Source: Pedobacter soli
GTDB taxonomy: Bacteria > Bacteroidota > Bacteroidia > Sphingobacteriales > Sphingobacteriaceae
Assembly (NCBI RefSeq): GCF_900101435.1
Contig: NZ_FMZH01000001.1
Span: 310,001-374,000, forward strand
Direction: 5' to 3'
DNA: 64,000 bases
This document shows, in pieces, positions 15,288-23,423 of this stretch. Position numbers and translations under genes: made by a program. Position 1 is the first letter of the stretch. Every line of letters starts with the position of its first letter. The notes below the pieces were generated by a model that ran no database searches, was not told where the DNA came from, and saw only the letters and a list, made by a program, of their open reading frames with translations.

Positions 15288-18200
15288 CTAAAAGGTTAAG
15301 TTTAATCCGAATACGAATGATTTAGGATTTTGAAGCGTTCTGATTCCTGTGTTAAGCGAGTAAGATTCAGGGTCAATATCGTCGCCTGCTGCACTGGCAT
15401 ACCATAAATTATTAACTTGTGCGGTAAATTTGGCAGAAGGAATATTGAGCCTTTTTATCAACTGTTTAGGAAGGTTATAGGCTAGTGAAATGCTTCTTAA
15501 TTTAATGTAATCTGCTTTAACAATATTTACATCAGCATTTTGCCACATGGTCGAAATTGAACCGGCCCTACCCAGCATAGCTTCAGAGTAATCGACCAAT
15601 AAACGCGGTAATTCTGGTGTAAAGCCATTTTTATAGCGTTGAGTAATATCAAGGTCAGTAACATCGTTTGAATTTAAACTGGTTACATCTTTACGCATTA
15701 CGTTGCCCCCTGAGAAAACAAATAAAGCACTCAACTCAAAGTTTTTATAAGAAACGCGTTGTGAAAATGATCCGGTATAAGTTGGAATAAATGTCCCCAT
15801 TTTAACCAGCGCGCTGGCATTATTAATGTCTCTGCTACTCGAAACAATAGGATTTCCATTAGCGTCAAAATCTAAAGTCGCTTTGCCATTTTCATCCAGA
15901 AAATAAGGATATCCATTTATCATGCCACCATAACGGTAAGCATATACAGTGTTGTAATCGGTTCCTTCTTCGTAATATAAGGTGGGCGAAGAGATATAGT
16001 TACTCGCCGTACTTGGAATCTTGTTTACCTGACCAATTTTGCTCCTGTTTAATCCGTATATAAATTGTGAGCTGAGCGTTAAATCGCCTGATTTTAACCA
16101 ATCAGCACCAACAGTAAACTCAATACCCTGATTACGCAAAATTCCGTTATTGATTACTCTCGATGCGGTACCTACCGTTGGATCTAATTCTGTCGAAACC
16201 ATTAAATCCGTACTTTTTCTGTCGTAGGTATCTATACTCCCGCTTAACCGGTTGTTTAAGAAAGCAAAGTCTAAACCCACATTATAAGTCTCCGTTTTTT
16301 CCCAGCGCAATTTTGGATTTGGGAGACCCAATACGTTTAGGTATTGCAGTGATGGAAAAAGGTTATCATTTACCCTCCGTGCAGTTAGAAACTTAGTCGA
16401 TTCTGTATTCTGATTACCATTTATACCATAAGTAGCACGAAGTTTTAATAAATTAATCCACTCGATATTTTGGATAAAGCTTTCGTTGCTGGCATTCCAA
16501 CCTAAACCAACCGACCACAAAGGCCTGTTTTTGAATTCGGGATCTGCACCGAAAAAGTCAGCCTGATCTACCCGGTAACTACCTGTTACGTTATAGCGAC
16601 TTAAATAGGTATACGCAGCGTTGGCAAAGGTTGAAATATTTCTGTGTTTGGTTTCCTGAAAACTACGTGCCGCAACACCTATTGTTTTATTTCCACCAAA
16701 GATATAACTTGGTAAACCTGTTTGGCTTAATGAAGCATTGTTGATTATGGTTGAGGTTAAGGTGATTGGATCGTAGCCATACCTGATATCGCTCATGCCG
16801 ATAGGTAAAAACGTTTGACGCATTTCCATACCAGCAACGGCAGCAATAGCGTGTTTTCCTTTGCCAAAAGATCGATCGAAACTAAATTGATTTCTAAAGG
16901 TGTAAGTGTTGCTTTGCGACATCAATTGGCTAATTCTTCCTCCTGTTGGTAATCCAAATGTGTAAGCATTAGTAGCCGGGGTATAATTAACCAAAGCATT
17001 ATACGCACTACGCATTTTATAAGAATTTGCATCATAGTACTGCTCAGATTTAGTAGTACCGGTTTCATATTGAAATTGACTTGAAAAGCTTAAGCCATCC
17101 ATTATCTTAGCCTGAATATTGGCAAATGCCCTTAATGATACGGTATTCGACTTGGTTTGTCCTTCATTTAATGATTCCAGTATGTTAAAACGATAGGAAC
17201 GGTACTGGGGATTATTTTTTAAAGCAGCCGCTACCGAACCATTAATCATTCCAGAGCTTGTTATTCCATCAGCCAGGCTCACATAATCCGCGTAAACAAG
17301 ACTGCCATCGGGATTAACGATTGAGGCGTAACGTGGTTGCAGGCCGGTGTAAGAATTGTAAGATTGATCGGTTGCTACAGCTGTAGAATAAGCACCATTA
17401 AACCCTAAAGTGGTGGTTAGCCATTTTTTAATGTTATAGGTATTCTTAAAATAAAGGGTAACTTTCTGATCGTTGTTATTAATTACGCGCTGTTTTGAAT
17501 TGTCATAGTTAATAGATGCAAAAGTGTTCGATTTTGCTGTTGCAGAACTTAAAGAAAGGTTATAACGCTGGCGAAATGCATTTTGCCAAACGTTCTCTTT
17601 ATATTGTTCGTAATAATCTGCGTTTTTCCACGAGGCCAGCTGCTGGTTAACACCATCTGTTGTTATTTTTCCTGCATCTCTATCACGATATAGCTGATAA
17701 AGCGGGCTGTAGTATCTGATAGACCCATTTGCCACTGTTCCATATGCTGCAAACATAGATTCGGTTGAGGCATAACGTGCGCGCTCCTGATTGTAAACAT
17801 CAGTTTCAAAATCAACAACATCAGCTGTTGATGCATAGTGCATTGAATTGAAACTTGGTTTGGTATCGATAAAAAAATCAGTATTAAGTGATATTTTTAA
17901 TGGACTATTACCTTTTTTGGTAGTTAAGATAATTACACCATTTGCTGAACGCGAGCCATAAATTGACGCAGCAGCCCCGTCTTTTAATACAGTAACCGAC
18001 TCAATATCATAAGGGTTTATCTCTTCTAAAGGTGTCTCTGATGGTAGTCCATCAATAACTACCAAAGGATCTCGTGTTGCAGTAGCAAAAGAGAATGTAG
18101 CCTGCCCTCTAAGTACAGGCCGGTCTGCACCCAGTCCATTAGGATTTTTAACATAGGCTAAACCGGCAACGCGCCCTTCTAAAGCACTTAGTATGTCAAC

Positions 18201-18884
18201 AGGGATGTTTTCGTTAAGAATCTTTCCACTTACAGTATTAGCTGCACCTGTTGAACGTTCTTTACTGAGGGTTTGATAACCATTTACTACCACCTCTGCC
18301 AGTAAAGAAGCGTTGGTACTTAACCGAACGGTTACTACCTTTAAGGCAGCTGTACGGTCTAAACGCTGTGTTTTAGACAGATAACCTACATAAGCAATTT
18401 CGAGGGTGTTGTATTCGTTGGTTAAATTAATGTTGAAATGGCCATTGCCATCGCTGGTGGTATATTTATTGGTGCCTTTTAACTTTATTGAAGCACCTGG
18501 CAATGGCGATCCCAAACTATCTGTTACCATTCCATGTAAAATGTATTCCTCTTCAGTAAAGGCCTTTGAGGGTTTTAAAACAATTGTATTGTTATTAATT
18601 TCATAATCGAAAGGTTGATCTTTGAAAACCGTTTCGAGTACCGTTTTTAAGGAGTTGGTACTAATTTTAGCCGTAACCGGTTTAGCTTTTTTAAGGTATT
18701 CGGCATCGAAAATAAACTGGTAATTACTTTTCTTGGCAATTTCTGCAATTACCCCGTTTATAGGCGCATTATTGAAAGAAAAAGTATAAGTTGCAGTTTG
18801 TGCCTGCGTGGTTTTAAGGCCAAATGTAAGCAAAAACAGCATTACAAAAGCCATAACCCTATTAAGTTGAAGGGATGATTTCAA
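15288..18884 (-). CDS. SusC/RagA TonB-linked outer-membrane transporter with STN signalling domain
   Basis: 1198 residues. The start is a TTG at 18882-18884 (MKSSLQLNRVMAFVML), which keeps the positive n-region of the signal peptide; an internal ATG at 18854 would lose it. The signal ends TQAQ. Residues about 33-107 are the secretin/TonB short N-terminal (STN) domain, which links transporters to FecR anti-sigma factors. Residues about 113-200 are a CarboxypepD-regulatory-like beta domain, and about 205-330 the plug (NVDILSALEGRVAGL-like text, then VTVLKDGAAASIYGSR). The rest is beta-barrel ending in FVFGLNLTF. With SusD it imports large ligands using TonB energy, and by the STN domain it should signal to the adjacent FecR. 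Confidence 0.95.
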   Translation of the reverse strand: MKSSLQLNRVMAFVMLFLLTFGLKTTQAQTATYTFSFNNAPINGVIAEIAKKSNYQFIFDAEYLKKAKPVTAKISTNSLKTVLETVFKDQPFDYEINNNTIVLKPSKAFTEEEYILHGMVTDSLGSPLPGASIKLKGTNKYTTSDGNGHFNINLTNEYNTLEIAYVGYLSKTQRLDRTAALKVVTVRLSTNASLLAEVVVNGYQTLSKERSTGAANTVSGKILNENIPVDILSALEGRVAGLAYVKNPNGLGADRPVLRGQATFSFATATRDPLVVIDGLPSETPLEEINPYDIESVTVLKDGAAASIYGSRSANGVIILTTKKGNSPLKISLNTDFFIDTKPSFNSMHYASTADVVDFETDVYNQERARYASTESMFAAYGTVANGSIRYYSPLYQLYRDRDAGKITTDGVNQQLASWKNADYYEQYKENVWQNAFRQRYNLSLSSATAKSNTFASINYDNSKQRVINNNDQKVTLYFKNTYNIKKWLTTTLGFNGAYSTAVATDQSYNSYTGLQPRYASIVNPDGSLVYADYVSLADGITSSGMINGSVAAALKNNPQYRSYRFNILESLNEGQTKSNTVSLRAFANIQAKIMDGLSFSSQFQYETGTTKSEQYYDANSYKMRSAYNALVNYTPATNAYTFGLPTGGRISQLMSQSNTYTFRNQFSFDRSFGKGKHAIAAVAGMEMRQTFLPIGMSDIRYGYDPITLTSTIINNASLSQTGLPSYIFGGNKTIGVAARSFQETKHRNISTFANAAYTYLSRYNVTGSYRVDQADFFGADPEFKNRPLWSVGLGWNASNESFIQNIEWINLLKLRATYGINGNQNTESTKFLTARRVNDNLFPSLQYLNVLGLPNPKLRWEKTETYNVGLDFAFLNNRLSGSIDTYDRKSTDLMVSTELDPTVGTASRVINNGILRNQGIEFTVGADWLKSGDLTLSSQFIYGLNRSKIGQVNKIPSTASNYISSPTLYYEEGTDYNTVYAYRYGGMINGYPYFLDENGKATLDFDANGNPIVSSSRDINNASALVKMGTFIPTYTGSFSQRVSYKNFELSALFVFSGGNVMRKDVTSLNSNDVTDLDITQRYKNGFTPELPRLLVDYSEAMLGRAGSISTMWQNADVNIVKADYIKLRSISLAYNLPKQLIKRLNIPSAKFTAQVNNLWYASAAGDDIDPESYSLNTGIRTLQNPKSFVFGLNLTF

Positions 18885-18949
18885 TTTAAAATTCTTTAAA
18901 GTTTGTTAGTGGTTGTTGATAAGGCGGTAGAGATGTTTTGGCGTAAAGC

Positions 18950-20113
18950 TTACTTCATTACGGTTACCCTCCTTCCTTCTATTTTAAATTTAAGGCCACT
19001 GGTAATCGATAACATATCGAGTACAGTAGTCAGGTTTTCCTGCATATTTATACGGGCATAAATGCGTTTTTCGGGGATTGATGTGTAATCTACATCCAGC
19101 TGGTACCAGCGGCTCAGGCGTTTCATAACCACAGCAAGTTCTTCATTTTCGAAAGCGAAAAATCCCTGCTGCCAGGCGGCCATATCCGAAACATCAACTG
19201 TTGATTTGCTTAACTGGTTGTTTTGGATTAAAGCTGCTTCACCCGGATGTAAAATCAGGTTACTATTGGTGTTAACATCCAGACAGTTTACCTTGCCTTC
19301 TAATAAAGCGGTGCTGATAAAATCATCGTCAGGGTAAGCCGAAATGTTAAATTTCGTTCCCAATACCGTAATTCTTTCCCTTCCGGATGAAACCACAAAA
19401 GGATGTTCAGCATCTTTGCTTACTTCAAAATAAGCCTCTCCGCTTAAAGTAACCCTTCTTTGGGCCTGATTAAACCCAATCGGAAAAGTTAAGGTAGAAC
19501 CCGAGTTTAGAACTACTTGTGTACCATCGGTAAGCGTAACTTTATATTTCCCGCCCAATGGGGTTGTAATGGTTTGCAAATAACTGTTGGTATCCGAAAC
19601 GGCGTTTACATGCGTATATACAATACGATCGCCTGCAAGCTTGGTAATTTGCACGCCATTAACCGTTGCAATGGCCTGGTTGGCTAAAGTATCGAGGTTA
19701 ATTTCATGTCCGTTGCTCAATTTAAGGGTTGCCAAACTTCTCCCAGGCAAAATATCAGCTTGTTTAAATAAATAAGTATAGCCCAGGTAACCGATTGATA
19801 GCACCACTAAAATGCTTGCAGCGATTTTAAGCAGCGATTTAAATGCTGGCTGCAGCCTTACTGTTCTTGGTTTTTCGTCAGCAGCATCAATACTAGCCGA
19901 AATAATATGATGTATATTGTTTAAATGCCTGTCGAGGTTTTCGTTCCCGTGGTACTCATCATCGACATCCAGTAACTCTGCTTCAATAAGGGTGTGCAAA
20001 TCGGCACTTTCGGCCACATTAAAATAATCGAGCAGCCGGTTAAGTTCAGCTTCGGTTATTTCGTTGCTTAAAAAACGTAAGTAAAGGGCTTCTATTTGCG
20101 GAGTTATTTTCAT
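18950..20113 (-). CDS. FecR family anti-sigma factor
   Basis: 387 residues from ATG at 20113. The N-terminal about 90 residues are cytoplasmic and acidic (anti-sigma part). One membrane helix lies at about 92-114 (LLKIAASILVVLSIGYLGYT). The FecR domain covers about 175-275 (TPLGGKYKVTLTDGTQVVLN, EAYFEVSKDAEHPFVV). The C-terminal DUF4974 covers about 315-385 (ENEELAVVMKRLSRWYQLDV). It should hold the sigma factor encoded 63 nt upstream until the STN domain of the SusC protein reports substrate. The SusC start is 65 nt downstream. Confidence 0.95.
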   Translation of the reverse strand: MKITPQIEALYLRFLSNEITEAELNRLLDYFNVAESADLHTLIEAELLDVDDEYHGNENLDRHLNNIHHIISASIDAADEKPRTVRLQPAFKSLLKIAASILVVLSIGYLGYTYLFKQADILPGRSLATLKLSNGHEINLDTLANQAIATVNGVQITKLAGDRIVYTHVNAVSDTNSYLQTITTPLGGKYKVTLTDGTQVVLNSGSTLTFPIGFNQAQRRVTLSGEAYFEVSKDAEHPFVVSSGRERITVLGTKFNISAYPDDDFISTALLEGKVNCLDVNTNSNLILHPGEAALIQNNQLSKSTVDVSDMAAWQQGFFAFENEELAVVMKRLSRWYQLDVDYTSIPEKRIYARINMQENLTTVLDMLSITSGLKFKIEGRRVTVMK

Positions 20114-20176
20114 CTTGCTTTGTTAGGTATACGCAGCAAAAGCAGAAACACACTACTCCAGAAATAAAAAAATAAA

Positions 20177-20770
20177 TTATTTATTTAAATGCAGTGCAAT
20201 TGCGAAAATCATGAACTCCTTCGAATGGAAAAACACGTAATCCCTCATACTTTTGGTAGCTTTTACCAGTTGGTTGCTTACCGTTGAGGGACTGATGTTT
20301 AAAATGGATGCGGCTTCTTCGTAACTCTTCCCCTCTATGCGGCAAAGCATAAAAATCTGTTTTCTTTTTTCCGGTAACTGGTCCAAAGCCAGATTTAGCA
20401 CTGCCCGCCGCTCTTTATTAAGCAAATATTCTTCAGTTTCGTTGTACAACTCCGAATAATGATCAATCAGATATTGCCGCATTTTGGCATCTTTGGCCAT
20501 CAAACGGTAATGATCGTAAATGCAGTTTTGGGCAATTTTGTAAATCCAGGCTTTAAAGGGCTGGTTCTCGTCAATGAGGTCGCGTTTTAGCCAAACTTTT
20601 AAAAATACATCTTGCAAAAGTTCATCAGCTACTTCCTGCACTTTTACCATTTTTAAAATCCGCAGGTAAAGATTGCTACTGTAGTGCTGATAAATTTCGT
20701 CAAAAGCCGGCCTGTTTCCAGATTTTAATAAGGAAATAGTTTCTGGGCCAACCTCCGTGCTTTTGTTCAT
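20177..20770 (-). CDS. ECF RNA polymerase sigma factor of the SusCD locus
   Basis: The ATG at 20770 (MNKSTEVGPETI) is chosen; the longer frame from a TTG at 20797 would begin inside the TACTTTTG promoter element at 20795-20802. Region 2 is seen as RPAFDEIYQHYSSNLYLRIL, then ELLQDVFLKVW, and region 4 as LPEKRKQIFMLCRIEGKSYE followed by AASILNISPSTVSNQLVKA. It is the FecI-like group typical of Bacteroidota polysaccharide and glycoprotein loci. It heads the minus-strand operon sigma-FecR-SusC-SusD-protease-DUF3347. Confidence 0.95.
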   Translation of the reverse strand: MNKSTEVGPETISLLKSGNRPAFDEIYQHYSSNLYLRILKMVKVQEVADELLQDVFLKVWLKRDLIDENQPFKAWIYKIAQNCIYDHYRLMAKDAKMRQYLIDHYSELYNETEEYLLNKERRAVLNLALDQLPEKRKQIFMLCRIEGKSYEEAASILNISPSTVSNQLVKATKSMRDYVFFHSKEFMIFAIALHLNK

Positions 20771-20794
20771 TAAATTTTTAACCTGTTTGGTACA

Positions 20795-20802
20795 CAAAAG
20801 TA
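20795..20802 (-). promoter_or_regulatory. -7 promoter element of the ECF sigma gene
   Basis: Minus strand TACTTTTG (TAnnTTTG) about 25 nt ahead of the ATG at 20770. It supports the shorter start. No matching -33 box at 19-20 nt is seen. Confidence 0.5.
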
Positions 20803-20884
20803 CGTATAAAATTGCAAAAGCTTCTATTTTACAGGCTTGCAGCTATATTTTAACAGTTTAAAAGAAGGGTTTGTTACAATATTG

Positions 20885-20934
20885 GCCACAGATTTAAAGA
20901 TTAAAAAGAGTAAACTAATCTGTTGATCTGCGGC
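20885..20934. repeat. Dispersed CCACAGATT palindrome, copy 1
   Basis: GCCACAGATTTAAAGATT ... AATCTGTTGATCTGCGGC forms an imperfect inverted repeat about 50 nt long. A second copy follows at 20993-21032 and a third lies at 45424-45465. Confidence 0.75.
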
Positions 20935-20992
20935 TCTTAAATTAAGGAAGTAATTTTTAGGAGATTTACCCCTCTTCTTTTTGCCACAGATT

Positions 20993-21032
20993 ATCAGATT
21001 GAAATGGGCAAACTAATCTGTTAATCTGTGGC
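20993..21032. repeat. Dispersed CCACAGATT palindrome, copy 2
   Basis: GCCACAGATTATCAGATT ... AATCTGTTAATCTGTGGC. It lies directly after the GH92 stop on the minus strand and may double as its terminator, though no T run follows. Confidence 0.75.
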
Positions 21033-21045
21033 TCTTAAAAATAAT

Positions 21046-23199
21046 CTATTTGGTTTCAATCACTACTTTACCGCCGTTTTTAAATAAATCGTGCGAAATA
21101 AAATATCCTTCATTCGTTTTACCATCAACCTTAATCTGGCTAATACCTCTTCCCTTTCCGGGTTTACTAATGGTTAAGGTTTTCCCGCTACTGGTTTTCC
21201 ATTTCACTTCTTCAAACAAAGGTGCGGTTACAATATATTTAGGATCGGTAGCCGAAAACGGATAGATACCTAAAGCAGTGAACACGTACCAGGCCGACAT
21301 CTCGCCTGCATCATCCATGCCCGATAAGGCTAATCCATCATTGCCTATGCCATACAATTCATTTAAAATTTTGTCGATTATCTTTTGCGATTTTTCGGGT
21401 TTACCAATAAAAGTATAGGCAAATGGTGCCTCATGATCGGGTTGGTTCCCCTGACAATACTGGCCAATCATGGTTTCTACGTTACGCGCAATATATTTTG
21501 GGTTCCACGGCAGAGTAAACAACGAATCTAATTTCGATTCAAAACCGGCAGCTCCACCATATAATGAAATTAATCCCGGCATATCATGCGGTGCATAAAA
21601 AGAAACCTGCCAGGCATTGGCTTCGCGGTACATGTACTCGTAGTAAGGGTATTGTGGATTAAACGGCGTAATCCAGTCGCCATTTTCTAACCTGCCGCGC
21701 ATAAAACGGGTAGATGGATCGAACATGTTTTTATAGTTTTTCGATCGCGCCATTAAAATGCGGTAATTGGCCGTATCGCCCAGTTTTTGTGCAATTTGCG
21801 CCAGCGAATAATCATCGTAAGCATACTCAAGTGTTTTAGAAACGCCTGCTTTGGCTTTGGTTTCTACATGCGGGTTCTTCACATCCGGATCAGAAATATA
21901 GCCCTTTTCAATATATTCTTTAATAAATGGCCTGGCACCACCCGCAACATTGGCATTCCGTAATAAAATTTTATAGGTAGCCTGGATATCAAAATCATCA
22001 ATACCCCTTAAATAGGCTCCTGCTATAGATGAAGCTCCGTGGTCGCCATGAAAAAAGGTAGGGATAAAACCTGTTTTCTCGCCCACATCTTTCATCGATT
22101 TAATTACATCTAAAGTTACTTTAGGCGTAATTAATCCTAACAATACGTCCTTGTTGCGGTAAGTATCCCACAATGAAGGCTCAGTATAATACCTGAAATT
22201 GCTTTTTACAATCTGACGTTTGGCATCTTTGTATTCGCCATTTACATCGCTGCGCAAAGCCGGCCATAAAAACGAACGGTACAAGCTGGAGTATAACATT
22301 TGTTTTTGCTTGCTGGTACCTCCTTTTACTTCGATGTTCGATAACAAGTTCTCCCAGGTACTGGTAGCTTCGTTACGGATTTGCGCAAAGGTTTTCTGGC
22401 CAATTTCCTGCTCCAGGTTTTGTTTAGCATTGGCTATACTCACAAAAGATAAACCTATTTTTAATGTTATGGGCTCTTTACCTCCATCAGCCAGGTGTAC
22501 AATCGCATAACCAGAACGTTTGCCTTCATCGGTAATATCCAGTTTATCAATCTTGCCATTTAATATTGCGTAGAAATAAACATTCTCACCTCCCTGAAAG
22601 CCCTGTATAGCCGATGGGCCATCCTGTGCAATATTCCAGGTGTTTACGCCACTATTGGCTTTACCCATGCTAAAAAGGATCTGTCTGTCGCTATTGTCCT
22701 TGTAAGTGTATTCGTGAAAGCCACATCTTAAAGTCGAGGTAAGCCTAACATTCACCTGGTAATCATCCAGATAAACCTGATAAAAACCTGGCGCAGCGCT
22801 TTCTTTTTTGTGCGAAAACTTTGATCCAAATTTACCACTTGGTTTAGATAAAGGTAAAATGGGCAGGTTGCACAAGTTCCAGTGGCCTTTATTGGTGTGT
22901 GCAAAACCGTAAATGGTATCGTCTTCATATTCGTAACCTGCGCCCGAACCAAATTCAGTGATGGGGCTCAATTGCACCATGGCATTGGGTAACGAACTGC
23001 CTGGAAAAGTTAAACCTGCCCACGATCGCCAGCCTTGTGGTAATTCGTAACCCAGTATTTTAGGATCGGTTAAAGGTGCTGTACCAATAAAGGTATTTAC
23101 GTATTGGGTAAATTTTGGTTTGGTTTGGGCCTGGGTTTGGTTCATGCCCAGCATACCCAACAATAAGAAAATGTTAAAAGATTTGGTTAGGGATTTCAT
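21046..23199 (-). CDS. GH92 family glycoside hydrolase (alpha-mannosidase type), exported
   Basis: 717 residues with a signal peptide ending TQAQ. GH92 text is clear throughout: TFPGSSLPNAMVQLSP and GYEYEDDTIYGFAHTNKGHW in the N-terminal beta-domain, SLWDTYRNKDVLLGLITP and FFHGDHGASSIAGAYLRGI at the start of the (alpha/alpha)6 part, then GNQPDHEAPFAYTFIGKP and DDAGEMSAWYVFTALGIYPF near the C-terminus. The family consists of calcium-dependent exo-alpha-mannosidases acting on N-glycans or mannans; exact linkage cannot be read here. It is transcribed from a well-formed promoter at 23229-23258, divergent from the GH95 gene. Confidence 0.93.
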   Translation of the reverse strand: MKSLTKSFNIFLLLGMLGMNQTQAQTKPKFTQYVNTFIGTAPLTDPKILGYELPQGWRSWAGLTFPGSSLPNAMVQLSPITEFGSGAGYEYEDDTIYGFAHTNKGHWNLCNLPILPLSKPSGKFGSKFSHKKESAAPGFYQVYLDDYQVNVRLTSTLRCGFHEYTYKDNSDRQILFSMGKANSGVNTWNIAQDGPSAIQGFQGGENVYFYAILNGKIDKLDITDEGKRSGYAIVHLADGGKEPITLKIGLSFVSIANAKQNLEQEIGQKTFAQIRNEATSTWENLLSNIEVKGGTSKQKQMLYSSLYRSFLWPALRSDVNGEYKDAKRQIVKSNFRYYTEPSLWDTYRNKDVLLGLITPKVTLDVIKSMKDVGEKTGFIPTFFHGDHGASSIAGAYLRGIDDFDIQATYKILLRNANVAGGARPFIKEYIEKGYISDPDVKNPHVETKAKAGVSKTLEYAYDDYSLAQIAQKLGDTANYRILMARSKNYKNMFDPSTRFMRGRLENGDWITPFNPQYPYYEYMYREANAWQVSFYAPHDMPGLISLYGGAAGFESKLDSLFTLPWNPKYIARNVETMIGQYCQGNQPDHEAPFAYTFIGKPEKSQKIIDKILNELYGIGNDGLALSGMDDAGEMSAWYVFTALGIYPFSATDPKYIVTAPLFEEVKWKTSSGKTLTISKPGKGRGISQIKVDGKTNEGYFISHDLFKNGGKVVIETK

Positions 23200-23228
23200 T
23201 TTACATAAAACGTTTTAGTGTGTTGTAC

Positions 23229-23258
23229 CAAATATAGAAAATCTATAAGGTCTGTCAA
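23229..23258 (-). promoter_or_regulatory. Promoter of the GH92 gene
   Basis: On the minus strand TTG (256-258, offset 23000), 19 nt, then TATATTTG (229-236). This matches the Bacteroidota consensus closely. The predicted start near 23222 leaves a leader of about 22 nt. Confidence 0.75.
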
Positions 23259-23272
23259 CAAAATATCACAAT

Positions 23273-23305
23273 AGTTACCAATTAAATTTAAGTAACACGG
23301 TAACT
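23273..23305. promoter_or_regulatory. Inverted repeat in the GH92/GH95 divergent region
   Basis: AGTTACC (23273-23279) and GGTAACT (23299-23305) are exact reverse complements, 19 nt apart. Lying between two divergent glycosidase genes, it could be an operator; no regulator gene is next to it. Confidence 0.35.
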
Positions 23306-23389
23306 CCTTATGCTTAAATAGCTGAATAATATGCCAAATATCGGGATGCTTTATCGGCTGGCTTTTCATGCCTCCTATGCTATTTTATA

Positions 23390-23397
23390 TATCTTTG
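23390..23397 (+). promoter_or_regulatory. -7 promoter element of the GH95 gene
   Basis: TATCTTTG matches TAnnTTTG, 26 nt before the ATG at 23424. It argues against the longer frame that opens at 23331. Confidence 0.5.
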
Positions 23398-23423
23398 GTT
23401 TACACACTAATCAAATAACCACC

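Noticed and set aside
23331..23423. 31-codon N-terminal extension of the GH95 gene
   Set aside because: It lies across the -7 element at 23390 and would place a membrane-like stretch before the true signal peptide.
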